Source: UBA3951 sp050952125 (GTDB lineage Bacteria; Bacillota; Sulfobacillia; Fermentithermobacillales; Fermentithermobacillaceae). Taken from it: a DNA stretch of 64,000 bases. The stretch is taken from the NCBI GenBank assembly GCA_050952125.1, contig JBMNKK010000004.1, positions 1 through 64,000 on the forward strand. Direction: 5' to 3'. The position numbers and the translations under genes are program-made. The notes beneath the pieces are model-generated. The model made no database searches. It had not been told where the DNA came from and saw only the letters and a list, made by a program, of their open reading frames with translations. Each line of letters starts with the position of its first letter. The first letter of the stretch is position 1. Shown here piece by piece: positions 9,901 through 19,700 of this stretch.

Positions 9901-12900
9901 AGCCTTATCGTTTATCGTAATCTGGCTTACGAGTGCTTGGGCATCCTCAAGCGAATCCGCGGCGAAAACCATAGAAAGGACTGCGGCCTGCCCTGCGTCG
10001 GTGTCCATATCCAAGTAGGCTTGATGCTGCAGCTTATATGGGTCGGACCTGACCCACGGATTCGCGCCCATCAGTACCGGCACCTCTACCACCGCCGCGA
10101 TCTCCCCAACCTCCGCGACCGCCGCCAGGCTCATGTTGGTGCCGACTCTCATGTACAACGTGCGGCCGGTTTCCTCGTCGTAGTAGACCGGTACGTCCTC
10201 ATAGCCCAGAAGCTCTGGGAAGGTCGGTTCGGCTTTCGCGCCGAATCCGAACTCGAAATCGCCTGCCCAGTAGTAGACGATCCCGACCTTTAGGCCCAAG
10301 AGCGCTGCCGCGCCCCATATCTTCTCAATGTTGACCCCGAGGTCGACCTGGGCGATCTCCGTGCCCTCAAAGGGAAGACCTTTGGGAACGCTTACCTTCG
10401 CCCTCACGAAGAACTCGACGAAGCCCTTGTACTGTTCGTTGTGGATGATGACGATATACCCCGACCCGTTTATGACGTCCAAAAGGCTGGCCGAGGCTGA
10501 CGCCATGAAGTAGAAGCCCGGGTACCATTGGAATTCCAGCGCAGCGCTCTTTAGGACTACGATGCTCGTGTACTTTATCGAGATGTTGCTCGCCTTGAAC
10601 CCAAGCCCGCGGAGGCTGAGACTCAGGTCCGCCCGGGCCGACATCACTTTGATGATGTCAAACGAGATGCTCAGAAGGAGTTTGAGCGGCGGGATGCCGT
10701 TACTCGCGAATATGGTGTCGTAGAGATTGTCAAATCCTCCTCCGCCGCCGGTGATCCACAGCACGCCGAACCCATCGACGTTGATACCCGGCTCAAACCC
10801 GGCTATGTAGAAGTAGAGTTTGTCGGGTATGGGAGCGCCCTTATAGCTCTTTATCAATATGGACACTTCAATTTCGATGGTGGTGAACTTGCACGTGCCG
10901 TCGACGCCGAAGGACCAGTCGCCGATCGTGTTGATGTCGAGCGTGGCCTTTACCGTGGGCATAGCGTCGATGTACGCCGGGAGCCCCACGTTTACCTTGC
11001 ACCGGAAGCCTATGAAGCCTCTCCCGCACCCGTAGAGGATGTTGTCCACCATGACACTGGCTTGCGGTTCGAAGTCCTCTTGTTTCTCTTCTTCGTCAAA
11101 GTAATTGCTGGGAAAGTCCAGCCCCGCCCACCTGTGGCGCAGCTGCGTGCCGGTCTGGTCCTCCATGCTGAAGAACTCGTTCATCTTGTCCCAAGCTTTC
11201 TCTTCCTCGCTCTTCTTCTTGGCCGGGACAAGGAAGCTCAGGTCCATGCTGGCGGAGAAGGAGAGGAGATAGCCCATGACGTCGCGGCCGGGCGTGTAGG
11301 AACTCCCTGTTGTGTAGTACATGATGCCCAAGGAACCGTAAGTCAGCTTGAACACCATGCCCGCGATAGTCTGGGCGAGCCCGAGACCAAACGGCCAGAT
11401 GAGGGTGATGGGCTCTTCGGGCTCTCCGGAGAACGCCAAGCGCTCTCCGTTCATGTTGTACGGGACGAGGCCGTAGTCGGTCCCGTTCTTGAGTTCTGTA
11501 AGCGCGGCGACGCCGGACCAGATGCTTGTGCGGCTTGTCGACGTCCAGAGGTCGCCGTCGAAGTCTACGCAGACCTTGCGACCGGCTCCTGCCCCCTCGT
11601 AGTAGATGGAGACGGTCCCGTTGTCGAAGTCGATGCAGCTGTTCAAGGTGATGGGGTTGTTTATGACGACGTTTCCGTTGTTGTCCTTGGATTTCAGGGA
11701 CGTGCCCTTGTACACGCCGTTCTCCAGGGTAAACGCGCCGCGGAACACGAGGAGTACCTCGTTAAAGGCAGCGCCGTAGGAGCCCCCGGACGGCTTGCGG
11801 TTTTGCTTGAACCCTTCCTCACTTGAGTACGCCCTTATCTCATATTGGGAGTTCGAACGGGTCCCTATTTGGCCGACGGCGATGATCCCGTACACATCGT
11901 TCCTGTAAGACGGATCCTCGCTCATGGTCACGCGGAGGGCCGGTGCTGTAAGGCTCTTCGGGAACCCTTCCGGGGGGGCGTCTCCGAATTCAAGCGAGAT
12001 GACGTAGTCTCCCGGCGGCATTTTGTCCTGGATGACGGCCTCTAGGATCCCGGGGCTCCGAGCGTCGGGCCCGGCTTTCGAGAAAGATATGTTGGCTGCC
12101 AGCACTTTGAATGTCTTCTGGGAAGCTGCGGGGACTGACGTTGGCCCCTTGAGAGTCAGTTCGTACTTGGACTTGTCCTCGAGCAGGTTGAAGTAGTTGC
12201 CCGTGAGCGTGAGGCGCCTATTCCCCTCATAGTAGAGGATCTTGGGAGAGGCGCCCGTGAAAGTGACTTGGGGAAGGTCGCCGTCTCCGCCGGGACACAG
12301 GATGTAGAGACTGGTGGCCCCTAGGAGGTTCTCCTTGACCAGCGCCATGTCGTACGCCCCGTCAGGCTTCTTGTTCAGCCTGAACACCCGGAACTCGACC
12401 TTGCGGTAGGATGCCTCGCTTCCGACCTGAGCGTTGAACGAGAACGGAAGCGACGACCTCGTCTCTCCTACCTGGAAATCCAGGAGTTGCACGACGTAAG
12501 GGTTCGAGTAGCTGTAGTTGGGATGCGGGTTGCCCGCGTCATCCAAGGGCGTTATCCCGTTGGAGCAGTAAACGGCTACGGCGACCCGTTCATAGGCCTC
12601 TGCCCCATCCCTCTCGATGTTGGTGAAACCCGCGAGGACCGTGAAGGTCGCGCCGTCCTGCCCGATTGCCTGGTAGCTCTTCTTGTCGGGCGTAGTAAGC
12701 GTGAGAGCCGTAGGAGCCGTCACGTTTATGGCGACGCTGTCCGAGCTCGTCACGTGCTCGTTGGAGTAGACGCCGTAGTAGGTGGACATGGATACGGCAT
12801 TGCCCGGAGACACCGCGCCCATGTCGTAGTATAGAGCGCAAGCGCTGTCAGCCGTCCGGTATGCGATGTTGTATTGCGTCGTGAACGTGAGGTCGGGGTC

Positions 12901-13725
12901 CGGCGCGAAACCGAAGAGCGTGGAAGCCAGGTTGTTCCAGTGTGCGAAAGCTACCTGGTATGGTTGCCGGTCCGGGTTTACCGCGTACGCCACAATAGAC
13001 GGATCGCTGGGGTTATCGTAAGCGAAGAAGTTGGCCGGGATGTACTGAGCGGAGGCCTGGAGCACGGTCTCCCTCTCATAGACGGTAGAGACCTTGTTCT
13101 CGTCTATGACCTCGTAGTAAGCGCAGTCGCTCATGCCCAGCGCAGTATCCAACAGGACGCGTACTTTGACATCGGACAAAGGCACTGCGCTGGATACGGA
13201 ATATGCGATGCGGACCATGCCGTGCTCGTTGGACCCCACGTTCGCGAGTTCTATGCGCTGGGTGAAGGTGATGCCCTCAACCGTCCAGGCCGCCGATATC
13301 CCCGTGGCGTCCTGGGATACCACAACCGGCGTCGGCGCCTTCGAGCCTTCGTAAGAGTAGTCCCCTCCGAACAGGTATTCCTTAACCTTGCCGTCAGGAT
13401 AGGTCACCTGGAACGACGTAAAGGACGTGTCGTACTCGCCGCTGTGGTAGAGCAGGTTCTTGTTGTTGTCGTCCTTGTTCAGCCTGTCTCCGTCCTGGGT
13501 CCAGATGGCGAATCCCCCGTTCTCGCCGGAGACCGTCACCTTGATGTACCCGTTGTCAAGGGTGTACAGGTCTTGTCCAGCTGCTTGCGCCGTAGCCAAG
13601 CCCTGCAAATAGGACGCGGCCTGCGCCAAAGCAGCAGCCTCCGCGATTGCCGCAACCGGCATGACCGCGACAAGCATCGAGATAACCAGCACGGTCGATA
13701 AGGTCCGCCTGAAGCTCGCTTTCAT
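6907..13725 (-). CDS. Giant S-layer-anchored surface protein with three SLH domains
   Basis: A secreted protein of 2272 residues held on the cell wall by C-terminal SLH domains. The start is ATG 13725 (MKASFRRTL), nine bases after AGGAGG. A signal peptide covers about residues 1-30 (VLVISMLVAVMPVAAIAEA). An N-terminal beta-rich domain follows. A central stretch has many alternating hydrophobic strands rich in aromatics (e.g. ALEFQWYPGFYFMASASAS). Then come Ig-like segments (e.g. DTMPPKLMLSSPTNGGFF), an InlB/Listeria-Bacteroides-type repeat (GYRFVQWSSSGG, FVMPDGDVTVTAHF), and three SLH domains in the last 200 residues (VGEHWASRYIAFAAARGLF; FPDVPPGQWYSQAVAWAS; ADISQYALEAVYLCQQFGL). The upstream gene stops 13 bases before the start, so both share an operon. 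Substrate or partner is unknown. Confidence 0.88.
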   Translation of the reverse strand: MKASFRRTLSTVLVISMLVAVMPVAAIAEAAALAQAASYLQGLATAQAAGQDLYTLDNGYIKVTVSGENGGFAIWTQDGDRLNKDDNNKNLLYHSGEYDTSFTSFQVTYPDGKVKEYLFGGDYSYEGSKAPTPVVVSQDATGISAAWTVEGITFTQRIELANVGSNEHGMVRIAYSVSSAVPLSDVKVRVLLDTALGMSDCAYYEVIDENKVSTVYERETVLQASAQYIPANFFAYDNPSDPSIVAYAVNPDRQPYQVAFAHWNNLASTLFGFAPDPDLTFTTQYNIAYRTADSACALYYDMGAVSPGNAVSMSTYYGVYSNEHVTSSDSVAINVTAPTALTLTTPDKKSYQAIGQDGATFTVLAGFTNIERDGAEAYERVAVAVYCSNGITPLDDAGNPHPNYSYSNPYVVQLLDFQVGETRSSLPFSFNAQVGSEASYRKVEFRVFRLNKKPDGAYDMALVKENLLGATSLYILCPGGDGDLPQVTFTGASPKILYYEGNRRLTLTGNYFNLLEDKSKYELTLKGPTSVPAASQKTFKVLAANISFSKAGPDARSPGILEAVIQDKMPPGDYVISLEFGDAPPEGFPKSLTAPALRVTMSEDPSYRNDVYGIIAVGQIGTRSNSQYEIRAYSSEEGFKQNRKPSGGSYGAAFNEVLLVFRGAFTLENGVYKGTSLKSKDNNGNVVINNPITLNSCIDFDNGTVSIYYEGAGAGRKVCVDFDGDLWTSTSRTSIWSGVAALTELKNGTDYGLVPYNMNGERLAFSGEPEEPITLIWPFGLGLAQTIAGMVFKLTYGSLGIMYYTTGSSYTPGRDVMGYLLSFSASMDLSFLVPAKKKSEEEKAWDKMNEFFSMEDQTGTQLRHRWAGLDFPSNYFDEEEKQEDFEPQASVMVDNILYGCGRGFIGFRCKVNVGLPAYIDAMPTVKATLDINTIGDWSFGVDGTCKFTTIEIEVSILIKSYKGAPIPDKLYFYIAGFEPGINVDGFGVLWITGGGGGFDNLYDTIFASNGIPPLKLLLSISFDIIKVMSARADLSLSLRGLGFKASNISIKYTSIVVLKSAALEFQWYPGFYFMASASASLLDVINGSGYIVIIHNEQYKGFVEFFVRAKVSVPKGLPFEGTEIAQVDLGVNIEKIWGAAALLGLKVGIVYYWAGDFEFGFGAKAEPTFPELLGYEDVPVYYDEETGRTLYMRVGTNMSLAAVAEVGEIAAVVEVPVLMGANPWVRSDPYKLQHQAYLDMDTDAGQAAVLSMVFAADSLEDAQALVSQITINDKADGSGNAYGLVLHPDTGANSTLTYDSDKKMATLWVAFPDASNLDKTWHITTPVATDIVLYGVAAIPELTSVNGTLGPDGRNVAGTWDGTGLNELDSVSFYLTTDDGQGETLTDGGFYLGTLEQPKTGAPDEQDIRDRQATFPIPGDLPTGDYYVRAVYTEADAVKGTITSSTASVSWVNTAQPDDPDVVTIANAGDLMFRVDVQNDEAPNRYDGYILNVYERGDSGHYVPTPFVNLVREKQSDGSGGMVLPPLFVGGRVSGVDDTGQPAQHALEPGKSYKVGVRAFKNVYDSGGTTVLFTVCSGEVLSGAAELRAVTPPVIEIASSTPHEILTRMEPGQDDEGNPAIVPAQRETFAVPDVEFVATSSVPVAGTWTLDSDAQAGEFGAPTTAVNISLAGLADGDHTLLIQGKDEEGDSFRFSHSFTVDTMPPKLMLSSPTNGGFFDQDGSLLIAGVSDPGALFTVVVDGVPLFGGQPKTVAELGGSMDNDGVFSFTCNVGPGVSSHEILILAADEMGNFAKAICQVSNRGLADISELDIYMDGQLFSNNNLRTNVGRQTQLTLVASTGSGSRSPGAGKFVLTDSDLVDWQAFAVRGTVTVDSSGLLTVGPGSIGYVVGSYRVAEGASMTAAATFGAEAFDGQASRLVTGATIGGQAFISVSGAGDGYFVAGDHVGITAVPSSGYRFVQWSSSGGPSGDGTFLNQYAASTTFVMPDGDVTVTAHFAPAGSDSPPDDEDEYAGPGASIWANAGQLVTLVLPEDAGDDEFVPYHLVNGTRVIVPLSKVEDGKLVFVAPVNGLYGYLRYTGGFDDVGEHWASRYIAFAAARGLFGGVGERLFAPNSSMTRAMFVTVLSRLDGVGGTSVTGGTPPGVGGGFPDVPPGQWYSQAVAWASQNGIVGGHDDGTFGPDQPITREQMCAIFLRYLKYKAYNLDLVAEKASFGDEADISQYALEAVYLCQQFGLIQGKPDNVFDPKANSTRAEACTVFFRLVGAILESLR

Positions 13726-13738
13726 GTCCATGGACCTC

Positions 13739-16700
13739 CTACTCAATGTACAGGTGCGTGAGATAGGCCTGCCTACTCTGGGAAACGATGTACAGCGTGT
13801 AGTACCCCTTGTCGCTCACGGTGAATGTGTTGTCTATCCGCGACGCATCCGACTTCATCTGCCCGGCGGTGAAGCGGCCCCGGCGGAGGTATATCTTCAC
13901 CGGTTCCTTGTCTGAAGCGAGGTTCTCGATGGTGAGTTTGTACTCGGAGGCAGCCCGCAACACCGTGGTGCTCCCAGGCTCCGTCTTCACGCCGTTTACG
14001 CTCACGATGATCTCGTCCGCCGGGTACACCCTTATGTCGCGTGCCATCACGCGCTGGTTGCCGGCCTCGTCAGCCGCAGTGTAGAAGACAGTCGTGTATC
14101 CCGGCCCGTTAAGCACCGCTCCCGACACGTCGAGGGCCAGTTGGATGTCCTTACTCAGCGTCACGTTGTCTGTTGCTACCACTCCCTTGAAGTCCTCAAG
14201 CATGTCTTCCAGGGCCTCGCGGGTGGTCCCCTCAACCACCGAGAACACGGTGGGCGACGAGAACAAGATCGAAGGAGGCGTGTTGTCCAGGCAGGATATG
14301 GTCACGTACCAGTATGACTTCCTCTTGGCTTCGTCAGTCGCTTCTATCTGGTAGGTACCGTTCTTCGTAACGGTCAGGGCTTTCCAGTCACAGTCGGGAT
14401 TTCCCGAACCAATGTCGTCGATGTTGAGTTTGTCGTCCGGGGGGGTCCTCGCGGGATCCGGTGCGGCAACGGTCAGCTCCTTGCCCTGGAACGTTATGGA
14501 TCCCGCTTCGTTCAACGTGACGTAGAAGGTGTGGGAGCCCTTCTTGTATTTCCCGCCGTTATCCTCTCCCATCACCATGATGACCGGTGGTTCAACGTCG
14601 ATGTTCTTGACTTCTATCTCCTTCGCGGTCACGTTCCCGGCCCTGTCGGTGAATCTGTACGCGAAAGTCCCGCGAACGGCTATGGTCTTCACGATCTGTT
14701 GGCCGGGGTTGTACTCGGTTTCGTCGTCCATCTTCACTGGCTCGTTGTTCACGGTGAAGGTGACTCTCACGCTTGCCTTGTTAGGGAGGTCACCTTCGGT
14801 CGTCACCGTGATGCTGGGCGGCGTCTTGTCGATTACGAAGGTGAAGTCCTCTCCGTACGTGAGGGTCAAGGTGCGTGACTTGCCGTTCTGCGCCGTGACC
14901 TCAAGGGTGACTTCAGGAATGTCACCGGAGGCGCTGGGGATGTTGTCAATAAACGTCAAGGTAGCCCGGTCGCCCGTAAGCTCATAGGTCACGTAGTTGC
15001 CGACGTGAGAATCATCTACGCCCGGTATCGTTATCTTGACGGACTGGACGATCTTGTCGAATCCGAAAGCGACCTGGATATCCTTGTTGAAGTAACCGTT
15101 CGGCGGAAGGAGCTGGTTCATCACCCAACCGTCGTCCGTGACCTTGATGTAGCAGGGCGACCACCACAGGACCTCACACACCGGCGGAGAGGTATCGATA
15201 TCGCTTACCGTCAACGTCTCCGTAGTGCGGTTTTTCGCCAAGTCCTCGGCCACGACTTCGACGCTGCGGTTCTCGTAGAAGTCGATGTAAGGCGTACCGC
15301 CATGGCCGGAATCCGGGTCGCCCACAGGCAGGCCCGGCGGGCTTATGAGGGTAGCTTGCCCCTCCTCGGGATAGGGATCGGACAGCACGATGTAGAGCCT
15401 GGTGCTGTAGAAACCGGTCTTGACCTCGTGTACGGCGATGGTAGGAGGCTTGGTATCGATATATTCGCCGACGCTCACCGCCAGCGCGGCCACGTTGTCG
15501 TTCCGGTCCACGATGGCCAAGGTGAACTGCACACCGCCGGCATCTATCTGTGAGCCGTCCACGACCACGTCTCTGCCGTCCACCGAGACTCCCGGAACGC
15601 CTTCTGTGAGGGCGCTATCGTACTTGAGAATGCCGTTAAGGTCATCCTCGAGGTGGTGCCCCGAAAGCACGACCACCTTTGTCGGGCTCTCGTCCACGAC
15701 CTCCCTGAACTTGAGGAGGTAGCCCGACGTCCACGATACGGACTCCAGCACGCCGTCGAAAGACACACCGGGGACCGGCTCGGTAACGGTACCCCAGGCG
15801 CCCCTGTAGTGATACGTCATACCTTCCTTGGCGTAGACGTCCAGGATGTACTCGGGGCGCGTAGTATCCGCCGCAAGCTCCGGCAGGACGATATCCACAG
15901 GCAGGTACACGTCCAGTGACCCCGTGTTCCCGGCCTGGTCGGCGAACTCAAACCTGTAATGAGAGCCCTCGGTATCCCCAAACGTGAAGGTGTGGCTATC
16001 CGAAGTGCCGTTTATGGGGTAAATGCTCCTCTCATCGAGAGACACGAGGTAAGCTGCGACTTCCCCTGTCGTCTCCTCCACGGTTGTCTCTTCCTCGCCT
16101 CCGGGGAGCGTATTTGACGCAAACTCCGAGTAGTACCAGACCACGCCTGCTTTGGGAGGAGACTTGTATATGTTGGTGACGGGGATCTGAACAAGCCTTT
16201 CATCGGGCGTGCCGGGCCAGATCTTGCAGTAGATGGTAGTGTTCTCCAGTACTTCGACCGACACTGCGTCCGTGTTCTCCGCGATCGGGTGCCTATCTTC
16301 GACACTGCCTTTCCATACCGAGAAGGTCATGTCCGAGTCAGGTTTGGCCACGCTGATATCCACTACTACCCTGCCGCTGGTCGGTTCGGTGGTGGAGAAC
16401 GTCACGTTCAGACTGTCGTTCCCGATACAGAGGACGTCGGCATCTCTAGTGTACTCGAAACCGAAGATATCGGTGAAATGGAACGTATAGTCCTCCTCAT
16501 CTCCGTAAACGAGCAGGTGCTTTTTGACTGTGGAGAACTCAGAACTTGCCTCGAGGCTTCGGGGTTCATGCAGGATCACCGGGACGGTGAACTCGGCCAT
16601 TAGGTTTGGGGTATCGCCAACTTCGCCCCGATCATACGTGATGCTATCCGTGTCTGGATACCGGTAGTACCTAAAATCAGATCTGAGGTTCTGCATCTGG

Positions 16701-19700
16701 ACTCCGTCATTAACCACATTGGACTGGTTGCCTGCAGCGTCCACCGCATACACTTGAAGGCGGCGGTAGGTCACCTGCCCGTCCGGCTCTTTGGCATCGA
16801 ACTTGGACACTCCCTTGATGTGCACAACCAGCTTGTGTCCGGCACGCTTGGCGGTCACCTCATAGATACCGAGCCGGAACGGTTCCGCGGCCACCCAGAC
16901 AGGGTCGGGATCCCCGGGATCTGCGCTCGCATAGTCGGGCAGTTTTGTCTCGACGAACTCATACCTTCCGTAACCGAGCAACTCCATGTAGTCGGCGTCG
17001 GGATCGGTATCGGCTCCAGGGTCGCCGGGAGCACAATCTCCAAACTTCATGTAGAAGGAGAATCCTTCTGGGATGACGCCGTCCGGCATGTAGTTGTCGG
17101 TTATCTCATACTCCACTTCGAAGCGATAGTCGGACGGGTCGTAGTGCCAGTAGGAATCTGTGACAACCGGAGGGGTGCCGTCTACGAAATCAACAACCTT
17201 CTTCACGAACGTGTAGTTGCCGTAAGCGTTAACTGCATAGAACCAGTGGGCGCCGCTATAGGAGATCTGTATGGCCTCGCCCTCGAAGGGCTTCTCAACA
17301 TAGGCACCGTCCTCATACAAGTACGCGTAAGCCTGGAGTGGCTCGGGAATGCTGCTCTGAAGCCGGGTCAACCTGGCCATGATGTGGTCTACCAAGAAGG
17401 CTGGATTCGCCGGGTCATCGTCTGGGTTGAGCTCTACCTTAAGCTCGGCCGTTTCGTTGCTCACGATGACCGAGAGCGTGCGCTCCTCTGAGACCTTTCC
17501 GTTTGATGAGACAACCTGGTAATGGAGGATGTTCTCGAAACCGGCCCCGCCAGAACCCGATGGCAATACGAGTGGGACGGTCGGAGCGCCGTCTGTTTCA
17601 GCGTAACTGGCCGAGCCGATCGACTCGACGGAGTCAACGAAGACCGTCTTAATCCCTGTACCGCAAGTCTTGGTTATGGGCACCCACTTGGCGGCATCTT
17701 TGCCCTCTTGGGACGCCGTGGAGCCTCCTGTCGCGTTCCATACCTTGATGCACAGGTCGCCGTAACTCACGTCAGGATCGTCAGCGTCGGGCACGCCTTC
17801 GGTCTTGGCCGTGAAGAACAGGCGGTGTGTCAAAGACGCAGGGAACTCGTCGTCGAGCACGCTCACGGCATTTCCCAAGCGGATAGACGGGACTTGGGTA
17901 TAGGTTGCATCCGGCTTTTCTACCAAGTCGTAGCCATACCAGGTCGTATCGGTGCGATCGAACAGCTCAGAGTTCATCTCCGATTCGACTTTGGCGAGGC
18001 CAAACTCGCCGATCTCCATGCGGTCCACGTACATGTTGTCGTATGTGAACGTCTCGACGGCTCCCGAGGACTTCGCTTTGACCAACACCTCAAGTGCGTA
18101 GTGTCCGGAGTAAGTCGTGACCGCAGGGAGCTGGATACTCGCCTGGTCTGGATCCAGAGGAGTCTGGTACACGACACCCGTCTGCGCGCCGCTCTCCGGC
18201 GAGCTCAAGAGGTGGAGCCTCACATAAGAACGCGTGAAGTCGACATCATCAAGTCCCCATGACTCGACAACTGAGTTGCCAAGGGTGACCTCAATGTTCT
18301 CACCGTCTAGGGACGATACGTACCGTGGTCCATCGCCGGGACTCTTCCACGGTGATACGCCTCCGAGGTCGTCGTTTGCAGGCCGGATCTGGCAACTGTG
18401 CGGCAGTGACAACTGAGCTAGGTTGTACTCGAACAGCTGATTGCCTCCGTTGTAGCCCGTGGGTTGGTATTCCTCCAGAGGATCTCCGGACTCAGTACGA
18501 TCCTGTTGCACAAGGCCCACATTGTTGGATGCCGCCCTGAGCGTCCACGTCTGGGCTTTTACATTCGCGCCCGGGGGCATATAGCTGACGAAATAGCCAG
18601 TCGAATCTCTCTTGTGCACTTTCGGTGGAAGGTGGGCGTCAACCTGCGGGACAACCTTGTGTAGGTGCTCTTGGTCGTAGTAGTACCCCTCGGTTGCATC
18701 ATCCCCGGAAGCCCAGTAGTAAGCTGCCTCGTTCACGAAGTTCGTCCTACCGTCATGGCTATTGGCGGAGTTCACATCGTAGACACCGGAACCGGGTTCG
18801 GCTTCTTGCCAGGTACCCCGGCCCGTGGCGCCGTAGCCCGTGATCACTGTAACTTCGATCTCACCGTAGTACTTGCCGTCCATGATGGCCATGAGCCGCT
18901 GGGCTGCCGCAATCCTCGGGCTGTCCTGGGTCCAATCAACGCTCTGGTCCATGATAAGGCTGTACAAGTCGTCAGCGAGGCCGAGCGCGCCTTCCGCGTG
19001 CGCGAAGCCGTACAGCACGTCTACGTCTGAGCCGCTGTACAACGTGAATTTCCCATTCTCGATGAGCCTCACATATCGCCAAGAACTAATCCTCTTTGAG
19101 GCATCCGTCGAGAAGTTGTGATCGTAATAGTAGTTCGCAGGGGTCCATATAAGCTCCTCAAGCAGGTCACCGCCTTCAGGAGCGCTCGCAGGCATGCCCC
19201 ACCCTTGACTTGAGTTCAGCGTGCGGACGAAATACTTGTCGCCATCCATATCCAGGGGGTCCTTGATCATGACGATCATGGTCGAAGGCGTGGGGTTATC
19301 GGGATCATCCGGATCGGGGTGAGGACTGGGAGGCGTGATCTTGAACACTGGCTCCACAGATAGCTCTTCGCTTATCTCTTCTATCGTGTAGCCCGGGAAC
19401 GTAAGGTCGAGTTGGAAAGGAAACCCGCTTGACTCGGACGAGTTGCCGAGCATATCCTTTGCCTTCACGTAGAGATGGAGCTCGTGCTTGGAACCGCTAC
19501 CTAGGCCTCCCTTGGATATGCTTAGAGTCAGAGAAGTTGCTGAGTCTCCGGCACCTTCGTATTCCGTCCATCCCACGTTCTTTGGATCCTGGCCGCTCGG
19601 CACCCATTTGTAACAGAGTGTCCGGTCGGGATTGACTTTGCTGACGTCGTTGACCTGGATGGTCGCGGTGATTGAGCCGGTCTTGGTACCGGCATTGTAG

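Noticed and set aside
11062..11826. 254-codon plus-strand open frame inside the SLH giant
   Set aside because: It is antisense to a clearly coding GC-rich gene, with no ribosome site and no recognisable motif.
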